A DNA stretch of 63,417 bases from Deltaproteobacteria bacterium. Lineage in GTDB: Bacteria > CG2-30-53-67. The notes below the pieces were generated by a model, which made no database searches, was not told the DNA's origin, and saw only the letters and a list, made by a program, of their open reading frames with translations. A program made the translations under genes and the position numbers. This document shows positions 16,591-25,195 of the stretch, piece by piece (position 1 is the first letter of the stretch; each line of letters begins with the position of its first letter). Location of the stretch: positions 1-63,417 of the forward strand of contig JAADIO010000011.1 in the NCBI GenBank assembly GCA_013151235.1, written 5' to 3'.

Positions 16591-18381
16591 ATGACCGACA
16601 AATCAGAGAACATTCGCTGGAACCTGACGAGACTCTACGCCTCACCGACCGACCCCGCCATTGATCGCGATATGGAAGAAGCGAAAAAGGGGGTCCGCTC
16701 TTTCCGGGAGAGCTACCACGGCAAAATCGCCGCCGAGGGATTTACCTCGCAGGAACTGCTCGACTCGGTACAACAGATCGAGGCGATCCAGGAACAGGCA
16801 CTGAAACCCTACGGGTACGCCCAGCTCCTCTTCGCCGCCGACACGGAGACCGCCGTTCATAAAGAGCTGGTCCAGAAGTGCCGGGAGTTCTTCGCCGCCC
16901 TCAGAAACGAGATTCTCTTTTTCGAACTGGAGATCATCGCCATCCCCAATGACCGCTTCGAAAAATTGGTGGGGGGTGATCTCCTGTCGGAATACCGGCA
17001 CTACCTCCGCCATCTCCGGATTTTCAAGCCCTACACCCTTTCCGAGAAGGAAGAGCAAGTGATCAACCTGAAGGACGTCACCGGCAAGGAGGCCTTCTCG
17101 CAGCTCTTTGAGGAGTTGACTGCCTCCTTCCGCTACCGCCTGAACCTCGAAGGAGAAGAGCGGGAGTACACCGGCGAGGAGCTTCTGTCCATGCTCCACC
17201 GTCCCGAGGCCGAACTTCGGGAGCAGGCCTTTACCGCCTTTCTCGAACGGCACGGGGAAAACAGCCTGGTTCTCTCGTCGGTCTTCAATAACATCTTCCT
17301 CGATCACGGCGGGGAGTGCAATCTCCGGGGTTACGACTCCCCCATCACGGCCACGCACCTCACAAATGAGTTGAGTGACGAGACCATCGAATCGATGATG
17401 TCGGTCACTGAAGAGAATTACCCCCTGGCCCGGGAATATTTCCGTCTGAAGGCCGAACTGTTGGGAATAAAAAAACTGAAAAACTGCGATGTCTATGCGC
17501 CGGTGGCCGAGGTCAACCGGAACTATACCTTTCCCGAAGCCCGGGAGATGGTCCTTGCGGCCTTTGAGACCTTCGATCCTCAGATGAAACGGATCGCCAA
17601 GGGATTTTTCGACGAGGCCCGCATCGATTCCGCCATACGCCCGGGGAAGACGGGCGGCGCCTTCTGCGCCGGGCTGACCCCGACGCTCCCCCCCTATGTC
17701 CTGCTGAACTTTACCGGGAATCTCCGGGACGTGGCGACCCTGGCCCACGAATTAGGACACGGGATCCATTTCACCCTCGCCGGGAGACAGCGGCTGATGA
17801 ATTACGACGCCGTTCTCCCCATGGCCGAGACGGCCTCCGTCTTCGGTGAGATGCTCCTGACGAAACGGCTCCTCTCACAGGAAAAAGACCCGGCGGTCCG
17901 AACGGCCATTCTCTGTGCGAGGATCGAGGACATTATCGCCACCACCTTCCGCCAGAATGTCCTCACCCGTTTCGAACAGAAGACCCACGACAAACGGAGC
18001 GAGAAGCTCCTCAGTCCCGAGGAATTCTGCGATTTCTGGTGGGAGGAAAACGGCCGTCTCTTCGGCGATACCGTGGAGATGATCCCCGCCTACCGATGGG
18101 GATGGAGCTACATCAGCCACTTCATCCACGCCCGTTTCTACTGCTATAGCTACGTCTTCGGCGAACTGCTCGTCCTCTCCCTCTACAGAAAATACCAGGA
18201 AGAGGGAACGGCCTTCGTCCCCCGCTATCTCGACCTCCTCGCCTCCGGAGGCTCCGACAGCCCGCCGAACCTGCTGGCAAAAATCGGGATCGATGTGAAC
18301 GACCGGGCCTTCTGGAAGATGGGTTACGATCTCGTCCGGGACCTGCTGGAGGAATTAAAAACAACCCTCCGGGACCGGTAG
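16591..18381 (+). CDS. pepF: Oligoendopeptidase F, M3 family
   Basis: A 596-residue zinc metallopeptidase of the M3B/PepF clade. The catalytic motif HELGHGIHF is at about residue 388, with the third zinc ligand Glu in the MAETASVFGE segment some 25 residues later. The N-terminal half is the expected helical domain. It degrades short peptides in the cytosol. Length and motifs fit the family fully. It is the second gene of the ychF-pepF-NYN-rluD run. Confidence 0.93.
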   Translation: MTDKSENIRWNLTRLYASPTDPAIDRDMEEAKKGVRSFRESYHGKIAAEGFTSQELLDSVQQIEAIQEQALKPYGYAQLLFAADTETAVHKELVQKCREFFAALRNEILFFELEIIAIPNDRFEKLVGGDLLSEYRHYLRHLRIFKPYTLSEKEEQVINLKDVTGKEAFSQLFEELTASFRYRLNLEGEEREYTGEELLSMLHRPEAELREQAFTAFLERHGENSLVLSSVFNNIFLDHGGECNLRGYDSPITATHLTNELSDETIESMMSVTEENYPLAREYFRLKAELLGIKKLKNCDVYAPVAEVNRNYTFPEAREMVLAAFETFDPQMKRIAKGFFDEARIDSAIRPGKTGGAFCAGLTPTLPPYVLLNFTGNLRDVATLAHELGHGIHFTLAGRQRLMNYDAVLPMAETASVFGEMLLTKRLLSQEKDPAVRTAILCARIEDIIATTFRQNVLTRFEQKTHDKRSEKLLSPEEFCDFWWEENGRLFGDTVEMIPAYRWGWSYISHFIHARFYCYSYVFGELLVLSLYRKYQEEGTAFVPRYLDLLASGGSDSPPNLLAKIGIDVNDRAFWKMGYDLVRDLLEELKTTLRDR

Positions 18382-18412
18382 AGGAGACCGAACCGGCCCA
18401 CCGGGAGATGCC

Positions 18413-18919
18413 ATGTCGCGGCTTTTAATCGACGGCTACAACCTGCTCCATACCTCCCCCTCCGGTACGCAGAAACGAGAGGAAACGGAGGTCCTGCTGG
18501 AAAAACTCCGCCGCTACAAACGGTACCGAGGGCACCGTATCACCGTGGTCTTCGACGGCTACGAGGGGGGGATGCCGCTGGAAGGGAAAGAACGAATCAA
18601 GGGAATCACCGTCATCTACTCGAAGTTGGGGGAGAAGGCCGACCAGGTCATTATGCGGATCGCCCGGGAATGGGGCGGCTCCTGCGTGGTGGTCACCTCC
18701 GACCGGGAGGTCGCCGATGACGTGGAACGCTCCGGCGCCGCGGTGATCGGCTCTCCCGATTTCATGGAGCGACTGGAGATGGTGGAATATCTTACCCTGA
18801 AGGGAGGAGCGGAGGCAGAGGAACAAGAGGGGGGAAGACTCAATACGCGAAAGAAGGGAAATCCCCGCCGCCGGTCGAAGCGGGAGCGGGCGAAGGCACG
18901 CAGGCTGAAAAAACTATGA
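18413..18919 (+). CDS. NYN-domain RNase-like protein, YacP/Rae1 family
   Basis: A 168-residue protein opening with LLIDGYNLLH, the PIN-like NYN start, and having VVFDGYEGG near residue 45 and VVTSDREVADDV near residue 101 as further acidic active-site positions. The last 35 residues are a very basic tail (RKKGNPRRRSKRERAKARRLKK), likely to bind RNA. The B. subtilis relative Rae1 cuts mRNA on the ribosome. GGGAG precedes the ATG. The stop overlaps the rluD start by 4 bases (ATGA), linking it to an rRNA modification gene. Confidence 0.83.
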   Translation: MSRLLIDGYNLLHTSPSGTQKREETEVLLEKLRRYKRYRGHRITVVFDGYEGGMPLEGKERIKGITVIYSKLGEKADQVIMRIAREWGGSCVVVTSDREVADDVERSGAAVIGSPDFMERLEMVEYLTLKGGAEAEEQEGGRLNTRKKGNPRRRSKRERAKARRLKKL

Positions 18920-19911
18920 CATCGGCAGACCCCCGCAAGGAAGGAGAAAAAAGTACCGTGCCGCAGGAGATAACCTTCCGTATCCCTCCGGAGGGGAAGG
19001 GACAGCGAATCGACCTCTTCCTCTCTCGATTCGAGCCAACGGCGGAACTCTCCCGCTCCCGGATCCAGGAACTGATCGGAAGCGGGCATATCCTCGTAAA
19101 CGGGTCCCCCGTGAAGAGCCATGCAAGACTCGCGGGCGGCGAGACCATCCACGTTACCTTGCCGGAACCCCGGCCCCTTGATCTCCTTCCCGAAGCGATC
19201 CCCCTCGAGATCCTGTATGAAGACGCCGACCTGATCGTCCTGGACAAACCGGCAGGAATGGTCGTCCACCCCGCACCCGGAAACCCCTGCGGAACCCTGG
19301 TCAACGCCCTGCTCCATCACTGCAGCGATCTCTCCGGAATCGGGGGCGTGGAACGGCCGGGGATTGTCCATCGTCTCGACCGAGAAACCTCGGGAATTAT
19401 GGTGGTTGCCAAAAACGATCCGACCCACCGGAATCTTTCGGCCCAGCTCAAGAACCGGCAGGTGAAGAAGATCTATCTCGCTATCGTCCGGGGGAATGTC
19501 CGGAGTGACTCCGGGAAGATTGAGGAACCGATCGGCCGCCACGACCATCACCGGAAGAAGATGACCGTTCATCCATCGCATGGACGAACGGCGCTGACCC
19601 TCTACCGGGTGGAGAAACGTTTCGACGGATTCACCCTCCTTTCGCTCCGTCTTAAAACCGGCCGGACCCACCAGATCCGGGTCCACCTCTCCCATCTCCA
19701 CTATCCCATCGTCGGTGATTCCGTTTACGGCGGGAAAAATGCCGGAAGAGTCCGCATGGGGAACCTGGAGATCGCCGTCTCCCGGCAGATGCTTCATGCC
19801 CATATACTCGGGTTTACCCACCCCACGACGGGAGAATACCGGGAATTCGCCGCACCAATCCCGCCGGACATGGAGGAGATTCTTCTCTTTCTCCGGCAGG
19901 GAACGATTTGA
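18916..19911 (+). CDS. rluD: 23S rRNA pseudouridine synthase, RluD family
   Basis: A 331-residue RluA-family synthase. An N-terminal S4 RNA-binding domain (residues 25-90) is followed by the catalytic domain with the motif GIVHRLDRETSG, in which the Asp is the nucleophile, and the C-terminal GRTHQIRVHLSH. RluD makes pseudouridines in helix 69 of 23S rRNA; assignment to RluD rather than RluC is based on the S4 domain and overall style. A GTG at 18958 with AAGGAG upstream is an alternative start giving a more typical N-terminus. The chosen ATG overlaps the preceding stop. Confidence 0.88.
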   Translation: MTSADPRKEGEKSTVPQEITFRIPPEGKGQRIDLFLSRFEPTAELSRSRIQELIGSGHILVNGSPVKSHARLAGGETIHVTLPEPRPLDLLPEAIPLEILYEDADLIVLDKPAGMVVHPAPGNPCGTLVNALLHHCSDLSGIGGVERPGIVHRLDRETSGIMVVAKNDPTHRNLSAQLKNRQVKKIYLAIVRGNVRSDSGKIEEPIGRHDHHRKKMTVHPSHGRTALTLYRVEKRFDGFTLLSLRLKTGRTHQIRVHLSHLHYPIVGDSVYGGKNAGRVRMGNLEIAVSRQMLHAHILGFTHPTTGEYREFAAPIPPDMEEILLFLRQGTI

Positions 19912-19913
19912 CC

Positions 19914-19943
19914 TTGACACCTCCCCCGCTCCTATTATATATT
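19914..19943 (+). promoter_or_regulatory. Sigma-70-type promoter of rplI
   Basis: A perfect TTGACA at 19914-19919, an 18-base C-rich spacer and TATATT at 19938-19943, placed just after the rluD stop and 34 bases before the rplI ATG. GAAGGAG provides the ribosome site. Confidence 0.65.
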
Positions 19944-19977
19944 TCATCAAAATTTTTTTCGTGAAGGAGCAGGACAG

Positions 19978-20424
19978 ATGAATGTGATTTTAAGAGAAAA
20001 TGTGGACAACCTTGGCAAGATCGGCGATATGGTCAAGGTAAAACCCGGTTATGCCAGGAATTATCTGATTCCATCCAAAAAGGCCATTGAAGCCACGGTC
20101 CGGAACGTCAAACAGTTGGAACACCAGAAAAAAATGGTACAGGACCGGGTTTACAAAAACCTCAAGGACGCCGAAGTGGTCGCAAAACGGATTGAGGCGC
20201 TCTCTGTGACCCTCTCGCAGCGGGTGGGCGAAAACGACCGTCTCTTCGGCTCGGTCACCTCGATGAATATCGCCGCCGCCCTGCAGGAAGAAGGGCTTGA
20301 GATCGACAAGAGGCAGATTCAGTTAGAGGAACAGATCAAACAGCTGGGTGTTTACACGGTCCCCATTAAACTGCATTCCGAGGTCACCGCCAATCTGAAA
20401 GTCTGGGTTGTGGAAGAGAAGTGA
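19978..20424 (+). CDS. rplI: Ribosomal protein bL9
   Basis: A 148-residue full-length bL9. The N-terminal domain shows NVDNLGKIGDMVKVKPGYARNYLIP in pieces typical of the family (GDMVKVKPGYARNYL), followed by the long connecting helix and the C-terminal rRNA-binding domain. It belongs to the large subunit near the L1 stalk. It has its own promoter. The usual neighbours rpsF and rpsR are not present upstream, but the common rplI-dnaB order is kept. Confidence 0.97.
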   Translation: MNVILRENVDNLGKIGDMVKVKPGYARNYLIPSKKAIEATVRNVKQLEHQKKMVQDRVYKNLKDAEVVAKRIEALSVTLSQRVGENDRLFGSVTSMNIAAALQEEGLEIDKRQIQLEEQIKQLGVYTVPIKLHSEVTANLKVWVVEEK

Positions 20425-20506
20425 TCTGAAACACCTTCGTCACCGGCAATCAATATTTCTTGACAAAGCGCTTTCTTTCCGGATTGCGCTGAATAAGATC
20501 TAAGTG

Positions 20507-20608
20507 GTCCTGTCCGTAAATGCTGTGACGCACCGAGAGGGTTGCAGGACAGTCTCATCAAGGCGTGCGACTGAGGCGTACCCCCTGTGCTACGGTGCAG
20601 GGAGCACA
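20507..20608 (+). other. Structured untranslated region between rplI and dnaB
   Basis: The 201-base gap contains two potential hairpins: CTGTCC (20510-20515) with GGACAG (20547-20552), where GTCCTG/CAGGAC can also pair as an alternative, and TGTGCT (20586-20591) with AGCACA (20603-20608). The second ends close to the dnaB ribosome site. A TTGACA at 20460-20465 has no convincing -10 at normal distance. It could be a leader structure or an interspersed repeat; no known riboswitch class is recognised. Confidence 0.35.
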
Positions 20609-20625
20609 ACTGTGAGGGAAAAGGT

Positions 20626-23271
20626 ATGCTCCCGTCCGGCAAAATCCTTGAAAAAGTCCCCCCCCAGAACATCGAGGCGGAACAGGCCATCCTGGGGGCT
20701 ATTCTGCTTCAGAACTCCTCGCTGAACAAGGCGATGGAGGTCATCCGGGACGACGATTTCTACAAAACCGCCCATCGGAAGATCTTTGCCGCCATGGTGG
20801 AGATGAGTAAGGCCGGTGAGGCGATCGACCTGGTGACTCTGCGGGACTATCTTCTTCGCACGGAGCACATTGATGCCGTCGGCGGGGCGGCCTACCTGGG
20901 ACAGCTCACCGATGTCGTCCCGACCGCAGCGAACGTTCTCCACTATATCCGGATCGTCAAGGAAAAGTCCCTCTCCCGAAAACTGATCAGTACCGCGACG
21001 GAAATCGTTCAGGAAGGATTCAAGGAAGAACTGTCCGTGGAAGAACTCCTCGAGATGGCGGAAAAGAGGATCTTTGAGATCACCGGGGAGAAGGTCCGCC
21101 AGGGGTTTGTCGACATCCGAACGATCGTCAATGACAGTTTTGAAGTCATCGAAAAGCTCTACGCCAAGAAGGAACTCGTCACCGGCGTCCCCACCGGATT
21201 CACCGATCTCGACACCAAAACATCAGGCTTTCAACCTTCCGATCTCATTATTGTGGCGGGCCGACCTTCCATGGGAAAGACCGCCTTGTGCCTGAACATC
21301 GCCCAGCACGTGGGAATCAAAAAGAAACAGCCCGTGGCCATTTTTTCTCTGGAAATGTCCAAAGAGCAGCTCGTGATTCGCATGCTCTGCGCCGAAGCCC
21401 GGGTGGATGCCCACCGGCTCCGGACGGGGCAGCTCGGCAAGACCGACTGGCCGAAACTGACCACCGCAGCGGGGGAACTCTCGGAGGCCCCGATCTATAT
21501 CGACGACACCCCGGCCATCTCCGTTCTTGAAATGCGGGCCAAAAGCCGCAGGCTCATGCTCGAACACGGCCTGTCGATGATCATGGTCGATTATCTTCAG
21601 TTGATGCGCGGGCAGGCCGGCGCCGAACGCAGGGAACAGGAAATCTCCGAAATCTCCCGTTCTCTGAAGGCGCTGGCCAAGGAACTGAACGTTCCGGTCA
21701 TCGCGTTGTCCCAGTTGAACCGGAGCGTGGAATCCCGTACGGATAAGCGTCCCATGCTCGCAGATCTCAGAGAGTGCGTCACGGGGGATACGCTCGTACT
21801 CCTGAAGAACGGCGAACGAGTACCCATCCGGGAACTTGTCGGAACCCGCCCGGAGGTCATCACCATGGATGAAGAGGGGCATTTCCGGTCGGCACAAAGC
21901 GAAATCGTCTGGAAGGTCGGCGTCCGCAAGGTCTATGCCCTTCATCTCTCGAGCGGCCGAACTATCCGGGTCACGGCAGACCACCGTCTTTTAGGGGTGG
22001 ACGGATGGAAACGGACGGCGGAATTGAATGTGGGTGACCGGTTGGCGATGGCCCACCGTCTACCTGTCCCTCCGGTCACGGAACATTGGCCCGATAACCA
22101 TGTCATCCTCCTGGGACAGCTCATCGGTGATGGAAGCTATCTGAAGGGGCAGCCGATCCGATACACCACAAACTCCGAAGAGAACAGCCGCACTGTCGAA
22201 GGGGCTGCTGCCGAGGCATTCGGGATGACAGTCCGTCGCTATCCGGGAAAGGGATCCCGGCATCAACTGCTCCTCTCCGGCAATGGAAACCGTTGGCATC
22301 CCGGCGGCGTAAACAAGTGGTTGCACGAATTAGGGGTCTTTAATCAACGCTCACATGAAAAAAGGATTCCCCGCAAAGTGTTTCGTCTCGGCAACCGCCA
22401 ACTGGCTCTCCTGCTGAGCCATATGTGGGCAACAGATGGGACGATCTACACCCGGAAACCGGGACAGCGGGGGGGAAATGCCATTCATTACAGCACGAAC
22501 AGTCCGGATCTTGCCGCAGATGTTGCAGCTCTTCTTCTGCGGCTCGGCATCGTCGCACGGATCCAGAAGGTTCAAAAAGGGAACTATCGGCCCACCTACA
22601 TGGTACAGATTACCGGAGTTGAAGCCCAGAAGGCTTTTCTCTCTCTTGTGGAACCGGTCGGTCCTCGCAAGGTTCAGGCGGAAAGACTCCGGAAGGTTCT
22701 GGAGGAAGTCCGGCCCAACCCGAACGTAGACACCCTGCCGAATGAACTCTTCGGACGGGTCAGGAGACTCATGAAAGAACAGGGCATTTCCCAGCGCACC
22801 ATGGCAAAGATGCGGGGCACTTCTTACGGAGGCGCCTCTCATTTCAGGTTCGCACCCTCCCGTTCCACCTTGTCCGACTATGCCGAGATTCTCGATGATG
22901 ACCTCTTACGGAACCACTGTACCAATGACCTTTTTTGGGACCGCATCGCCTCGATCCGGCCGGAAAGGGAAGAGGAGGTCTACGATTTGACTGTGCCGAA
23001 GTATTCAACATGGCTGGCGGACGGGATCGTGAGTCATAACTCGGGCGCCATCGAGCAGGACGCGGACGTCATTCTCTTCGTTTACCGCGAAGAGGCCTAC
23101 AAAGAATCGGAGGAGAACCGGGGCAAGGCGGAAATCATCATCGGAAAACAGCGAAACGGCCCTACCGGAATGGTTCCTCTTCATTTCGAAAAGAGATACA
23201 CGCTCTTCCAGAACTTCAGCCCCCGTGACCAGGAAAGTGTCTATGCCGATTCAGCGCCCTACCACAGCTAA
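20626..23271 (+). CDS. dnaB: Replicative DNA helicase DnaB with an intein
   Basis: An 881-residue precursor: extein residues 1-383 and 806-881 (459 residues after splicing, normal for DnaB) around a 422-residue intein. The N-terminal helicase domain opens VPPQNIEAEQAILGAIL; the Walker A motif is GRPSMGKT (about 212-219), and MVDYLQLM marks Walker B. The intein sits in the conserved LRE/SGAIEQDADVI region, so the helicase cannot work until it is removed. The ATG at 20626 is preceded by GAGGGAAAAGG; the frame stays open a little further upstream. The last 29 bases overlap alr. It unwinds DNA at the replication fork and is expected to be essential. Confidence 0.95.
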   Translation: MLPSGKILEKVPPQNIEAEQAILGAILLQNSSLNKAMEVIRDDDFYKTAHRKIFAAMVEMSKAGEAIDLVTLRDYLLRTEHIDAVGGAAYLGQLTDVVPTAANVLHYIRIVKEKSLSRKLISTATEIVQEGFKEELSVEELLEMAEKRIFEITGEKVRQGFVDIRTIVNDSFEVIEKLYAKKELVTGVPTGFTDLDTKTSGFQPSDLIIVAGRPSMGKTALCLNIAQHVGIKKKQPVAIFSLEMSKEQLVIRMLCAEARVDAHRLRTGQLGKTDWPKLTTAAGELSEAPIYIDDTPAISVLEMRAKSRRLMLEHGLSMIMVDYLQLMRGQAGAERREQEISEISRSLKALAKELNVPVIALSQLNRSVESRTDKRPMLADLRECVTGDTLVLLKNGERVPIRELVGTRPEVITMDEEGHFRSAQSEIVWKVGVRKVYALHLSSGRTIRVTADHRLLGVDGWKRTAELNVGDRLAMAHRLPVPPVTEHWPDNHVILLGQLIGDGSYLKGQPIRYTTNSEENSRTVEGAAAEAFGMTVRRYPGKGSRHQLLLSGNGNRWHPGGVNKWLHELGVFNQRSHEKRIPRKVFRLGNRQLALLLSHMWATDGTIYTRKPGQRGGNAIHYSTNSPDLAADVAALLLRLGIVARIQKVQKGNYRPTYMVQITGVEAQKAFLSLVEPVGPRKVQAERLRKVLEEVRPNPNVDTLPNELFGRVRRLMKEQGISQRTMAKMRGTSYGGASHFRFAPSRSTLSDYAEILDDDLLRNHCTNDLFWDRIASIRPEREEEVYDLTVPKYSTWLADGIVSHNSGAIEQDADVILFVYREEAYKESEENRGKAEIIIGKQRNGPTGMVPLHFEKRYTLFQNFSPRDQESVYADSAPYHS
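21775..23040 (+). mobile_element. DnaB intein with LAGLIDADG homing endonuclease
   Basis: A 422-residue in-frame insert from Cys384 to Asn805. Splicing blocks are intact: block A CVTGDTLV, block B GRTIRVTADHRLL (with the Thr and His), block F EEVYDLTVPKYSTW and block G VSHN followed by extein Ser. The central part has both endonuclease motifs, LLGQLIGDGSY (block C) and LLSHMWATDGTIY (block E), each with the catalytic Asp, plus a helix-turn-helix-like stretch (EQGISQRTMAKMRG) near the end. It therefore looks able both to splice and to home. The known Synechocystis DnaB intein lies at nearly the same place. Confidence 0.93.
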
Positions 23272-24385
23272 GATCAACCTCCAGGCCCTCCGCCGGAATC
23301 TGCAGACGGTACGAAATCGGATCGGCGAAACCAGGGAGATCTTTGCCGTCGTCAAGGCCAATGCCTACGGTCACGGAGCGATGGAGGTCGGACGAGTTCT
23401 GCAGTCGGAGGGAATCAGCCACTTCGGTGTGGCGACCTTGGAAGAGGGAACGGAACTCCGCCGGAACGGGATTACAGGCTCGATCACGATCTTAGGGGGA
23501 CTCCTTCCCGATCAGTTCGAGGGCCTGTTTGAATATGACCTGACCCCGGCCGTCTATAACATGGAATGGGCCGAACGCCTCTCCCGGAAGGCCGTCCGGC
23601 ACCGCAAGACAATTCCGGTACAGATCAAGGTGGACACCGGCATGGGGCGTCTCGGGTTTTCCGCCGGGGAGGCCCCGGAACGGATCGCCGCCATCACCGA
23701 CCTCCCCGGTCTGAAGATCATGGGGGTCTTCTCCCATTTTGCCTTTGCCGACCTGGACAATCCGGAATGCGTACAGGCGCAATCCGCAGCCCTTTCCCGG
23801 ATACAGAAAACGGTGGGGGAGAAGGGCATCTCCATCCCCTTCTGGCACCTCTCAAACAGCGGCGCCGTTCTGGCCTTTCCGTCCGCCCTGTTCAACATGG
23901 TCCGACCGGGAATCATGCTCTACGGAATCGCTCCTTCGGAAGACTTCTCTCTGCAAGAACCCCTTGCCCCGGTCCTCTCCTGGGAGACCCGGATCATCCA
24001 TCTCAAGGAGGTCCCGGCCGGGACTCCCCTGAGCTACGGTCACACCTTCGTCACCGGACGACCGAGCCGGATCGCCACACTCCCGGTCGGATATGCCGAC
24101 GGCTACCCCCGCCGCCTTTCCAACCGGGCACAGGTTCTTCTCCACGGCCACCGGGCCCCCGTGGTCGGCCGGGTCACCATGGACATGACCCTAATCGATG
24201 TAACCGGAATTCACGAAACAGCGCTGGGGGACCGTGTGACCCTCCTCGGAAAAGACGGTGGAGAGGAAATCACGGCCTGGGAGCTCGCCCGATGGAACGA
24301 CTCCATTGCCTATGAGATTCTCTGCGGTATCCGGCGCCGGGTCCCGCGTATCTATCATGATCCGTCGCCGGACCGTCCGGTCTGA
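23243..24385 (+). CDS. alr: Alanine racemase
   Basis: A 380-residue fold-type III PLP enzyme. The PLP lysine is in AVVKANAYGHG near residue 35, and the catalytic Tyr on the other face lies in the VGYADGYPRRLSN region near residue 275. It makes D-alanine for peptidoglycan, feeding Ddl, whose gene is at 43 kb. The ATG at 23243 is preceded by AGGAAAG and overlaps the end of dnaB by 29 bases; a start at 23225 is also open. Position between dnaB and the mla genes suggests one long transcript rplI-dnaB-alr-mlaEFD. Confidence 0.95.
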   Translation: MPIQRPTTAKINLQALRRNLQTVRNRIGETREIFAVVKANAYGHGAMEVGRVLQSEGISHFGVATLEEGTELRRNGITGSITILGGLLPDQFEGLFEYDLTPAVYNMEWAERLSRKAVRHRKTIPVQIKVDTGMGRLGFSAGEAPERIAAITDLPGLKIMGVFSHFAFADLDNPECVQAQSAALSRIQKTVGEKGISIPFWHLSNSGAVLAFPSALFNMVRPGIMLYGIAPSEDFSLQEPLAPVLSWETRIIHLKEVPAGTPLSYGHTFVTGRPSRIATLPVGYADGYPRRLSNRAQVLLHGHRAPVVGRVTMDMTLIDVTGIHETALGDRVTLLGKDGGEEITAWELARWNDSIAYEILCGIRRRVPRIYHDPSPDRPV

Positions 24386-24396
24386 AGGAGTTTTTC

Positions 24397-25167
24397 GTGC
24401 TGCATCTGCTTGAAATGCTGGGTCAACTGATCATGAGCTTTTTGGAAGAGACGGGGAAGGTTTTCCTCCTCTTCGGTCAGGCCCTGCGGTGGAGCCTTCG
24501 CCGCCCCCTTTACGCCCGGCTTATCATCCGGCAGATGTTGGAAGTGGGCGTTAATTCCATCCCGGTCGTTTTGATCACGGCCACCTTTACCGGGATGGTC
24601 CTGGCCCTGCAGACCCACACCGGCTTCCAGCGATTCAACGCGGAAAGCCTCGTGGGCACGGTCGTCGCCCTCTCCATGACCCGGGAATTAGGACCGGTGT
24701 TGACGGGGCTGATCGTTGCCGGACGGGCCGGTTCCGCCATGGCCGCGGAGCTGGGAACCATGCGGGTGACGGAACAAATCGACGCCCTCTACACCCTGGC
24801 GACGAACCCGGTCAAATACCTCGTGGTCCCCCGTCTCATCGCGGGAATCCTCATGCTGCCGGTGATGACCGTGCTGTCCGACATCGTCGGGATCTACGGC
24901 GGCTTCTTTGTCAGCGTCCGGGTTCTGGATGCCAACCGGACCATCTATCTGCGACGGACCTGGGACTTCCTGCAATTCAGCGACATCTACAGCGGTCTCG
25001 TCAAAGCAGCCTTCTTCGGTCTGGTCATTTCACTGATCGGATGTTATAAGGGATTTTACACCCGCGGCGGCGCAGAGGGGGTCGGACGGGCCACCACCGG
25101 TTCCGTGGTGATCTCCTCCATGGTGATCTTGATTTCCGACTACATCCTGACGGCCGTTCTCTTTTAA
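24397..25167 (+). CDS. mlaE: Lipid-transport ABC permease MlaE
   Basis: A 256-residue permease of the MlaE/YrbE family with several hydrophobic segments. Family marks are VVALSMTRELGPVLTGLIVAGR and the MAAELGTMRVTEQIDAL segment. It forms the membrane core of the Mla complex that moves phospholipids between inner and outer membrane. The start codon is GTG at 24397 with AAGGAG before it, 11 bases after the alr stop. mlaF and mlaD follow on the same strand. Confidence 0.93.
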   Translation: MLHLLEMLGQLIMSFLEETGKVFLLFGQALRWSLRRPLYARLIIRQMLEVGVNSIPVVLITATFTGMVLALQTHTGFQRFNAESLVGTVVALSMTRELGPVLTGLIVAGRAGSAMAAELGTMRVTEQIDALYTLATNPVKYLVVPRLIAGILMLPVMTVLSDIVGIYGGFFVSVRVLDANRTIYLRRTWDFLQFSDIYSGLVKAAFFGLVISLIGCYKGFYTRGGAEGVGRATTGSVVISSMVILISDYILTAVLF

Positions 25168-25195
25168 GGCCGAGGAAAAGGGACAGCGCGAACAA

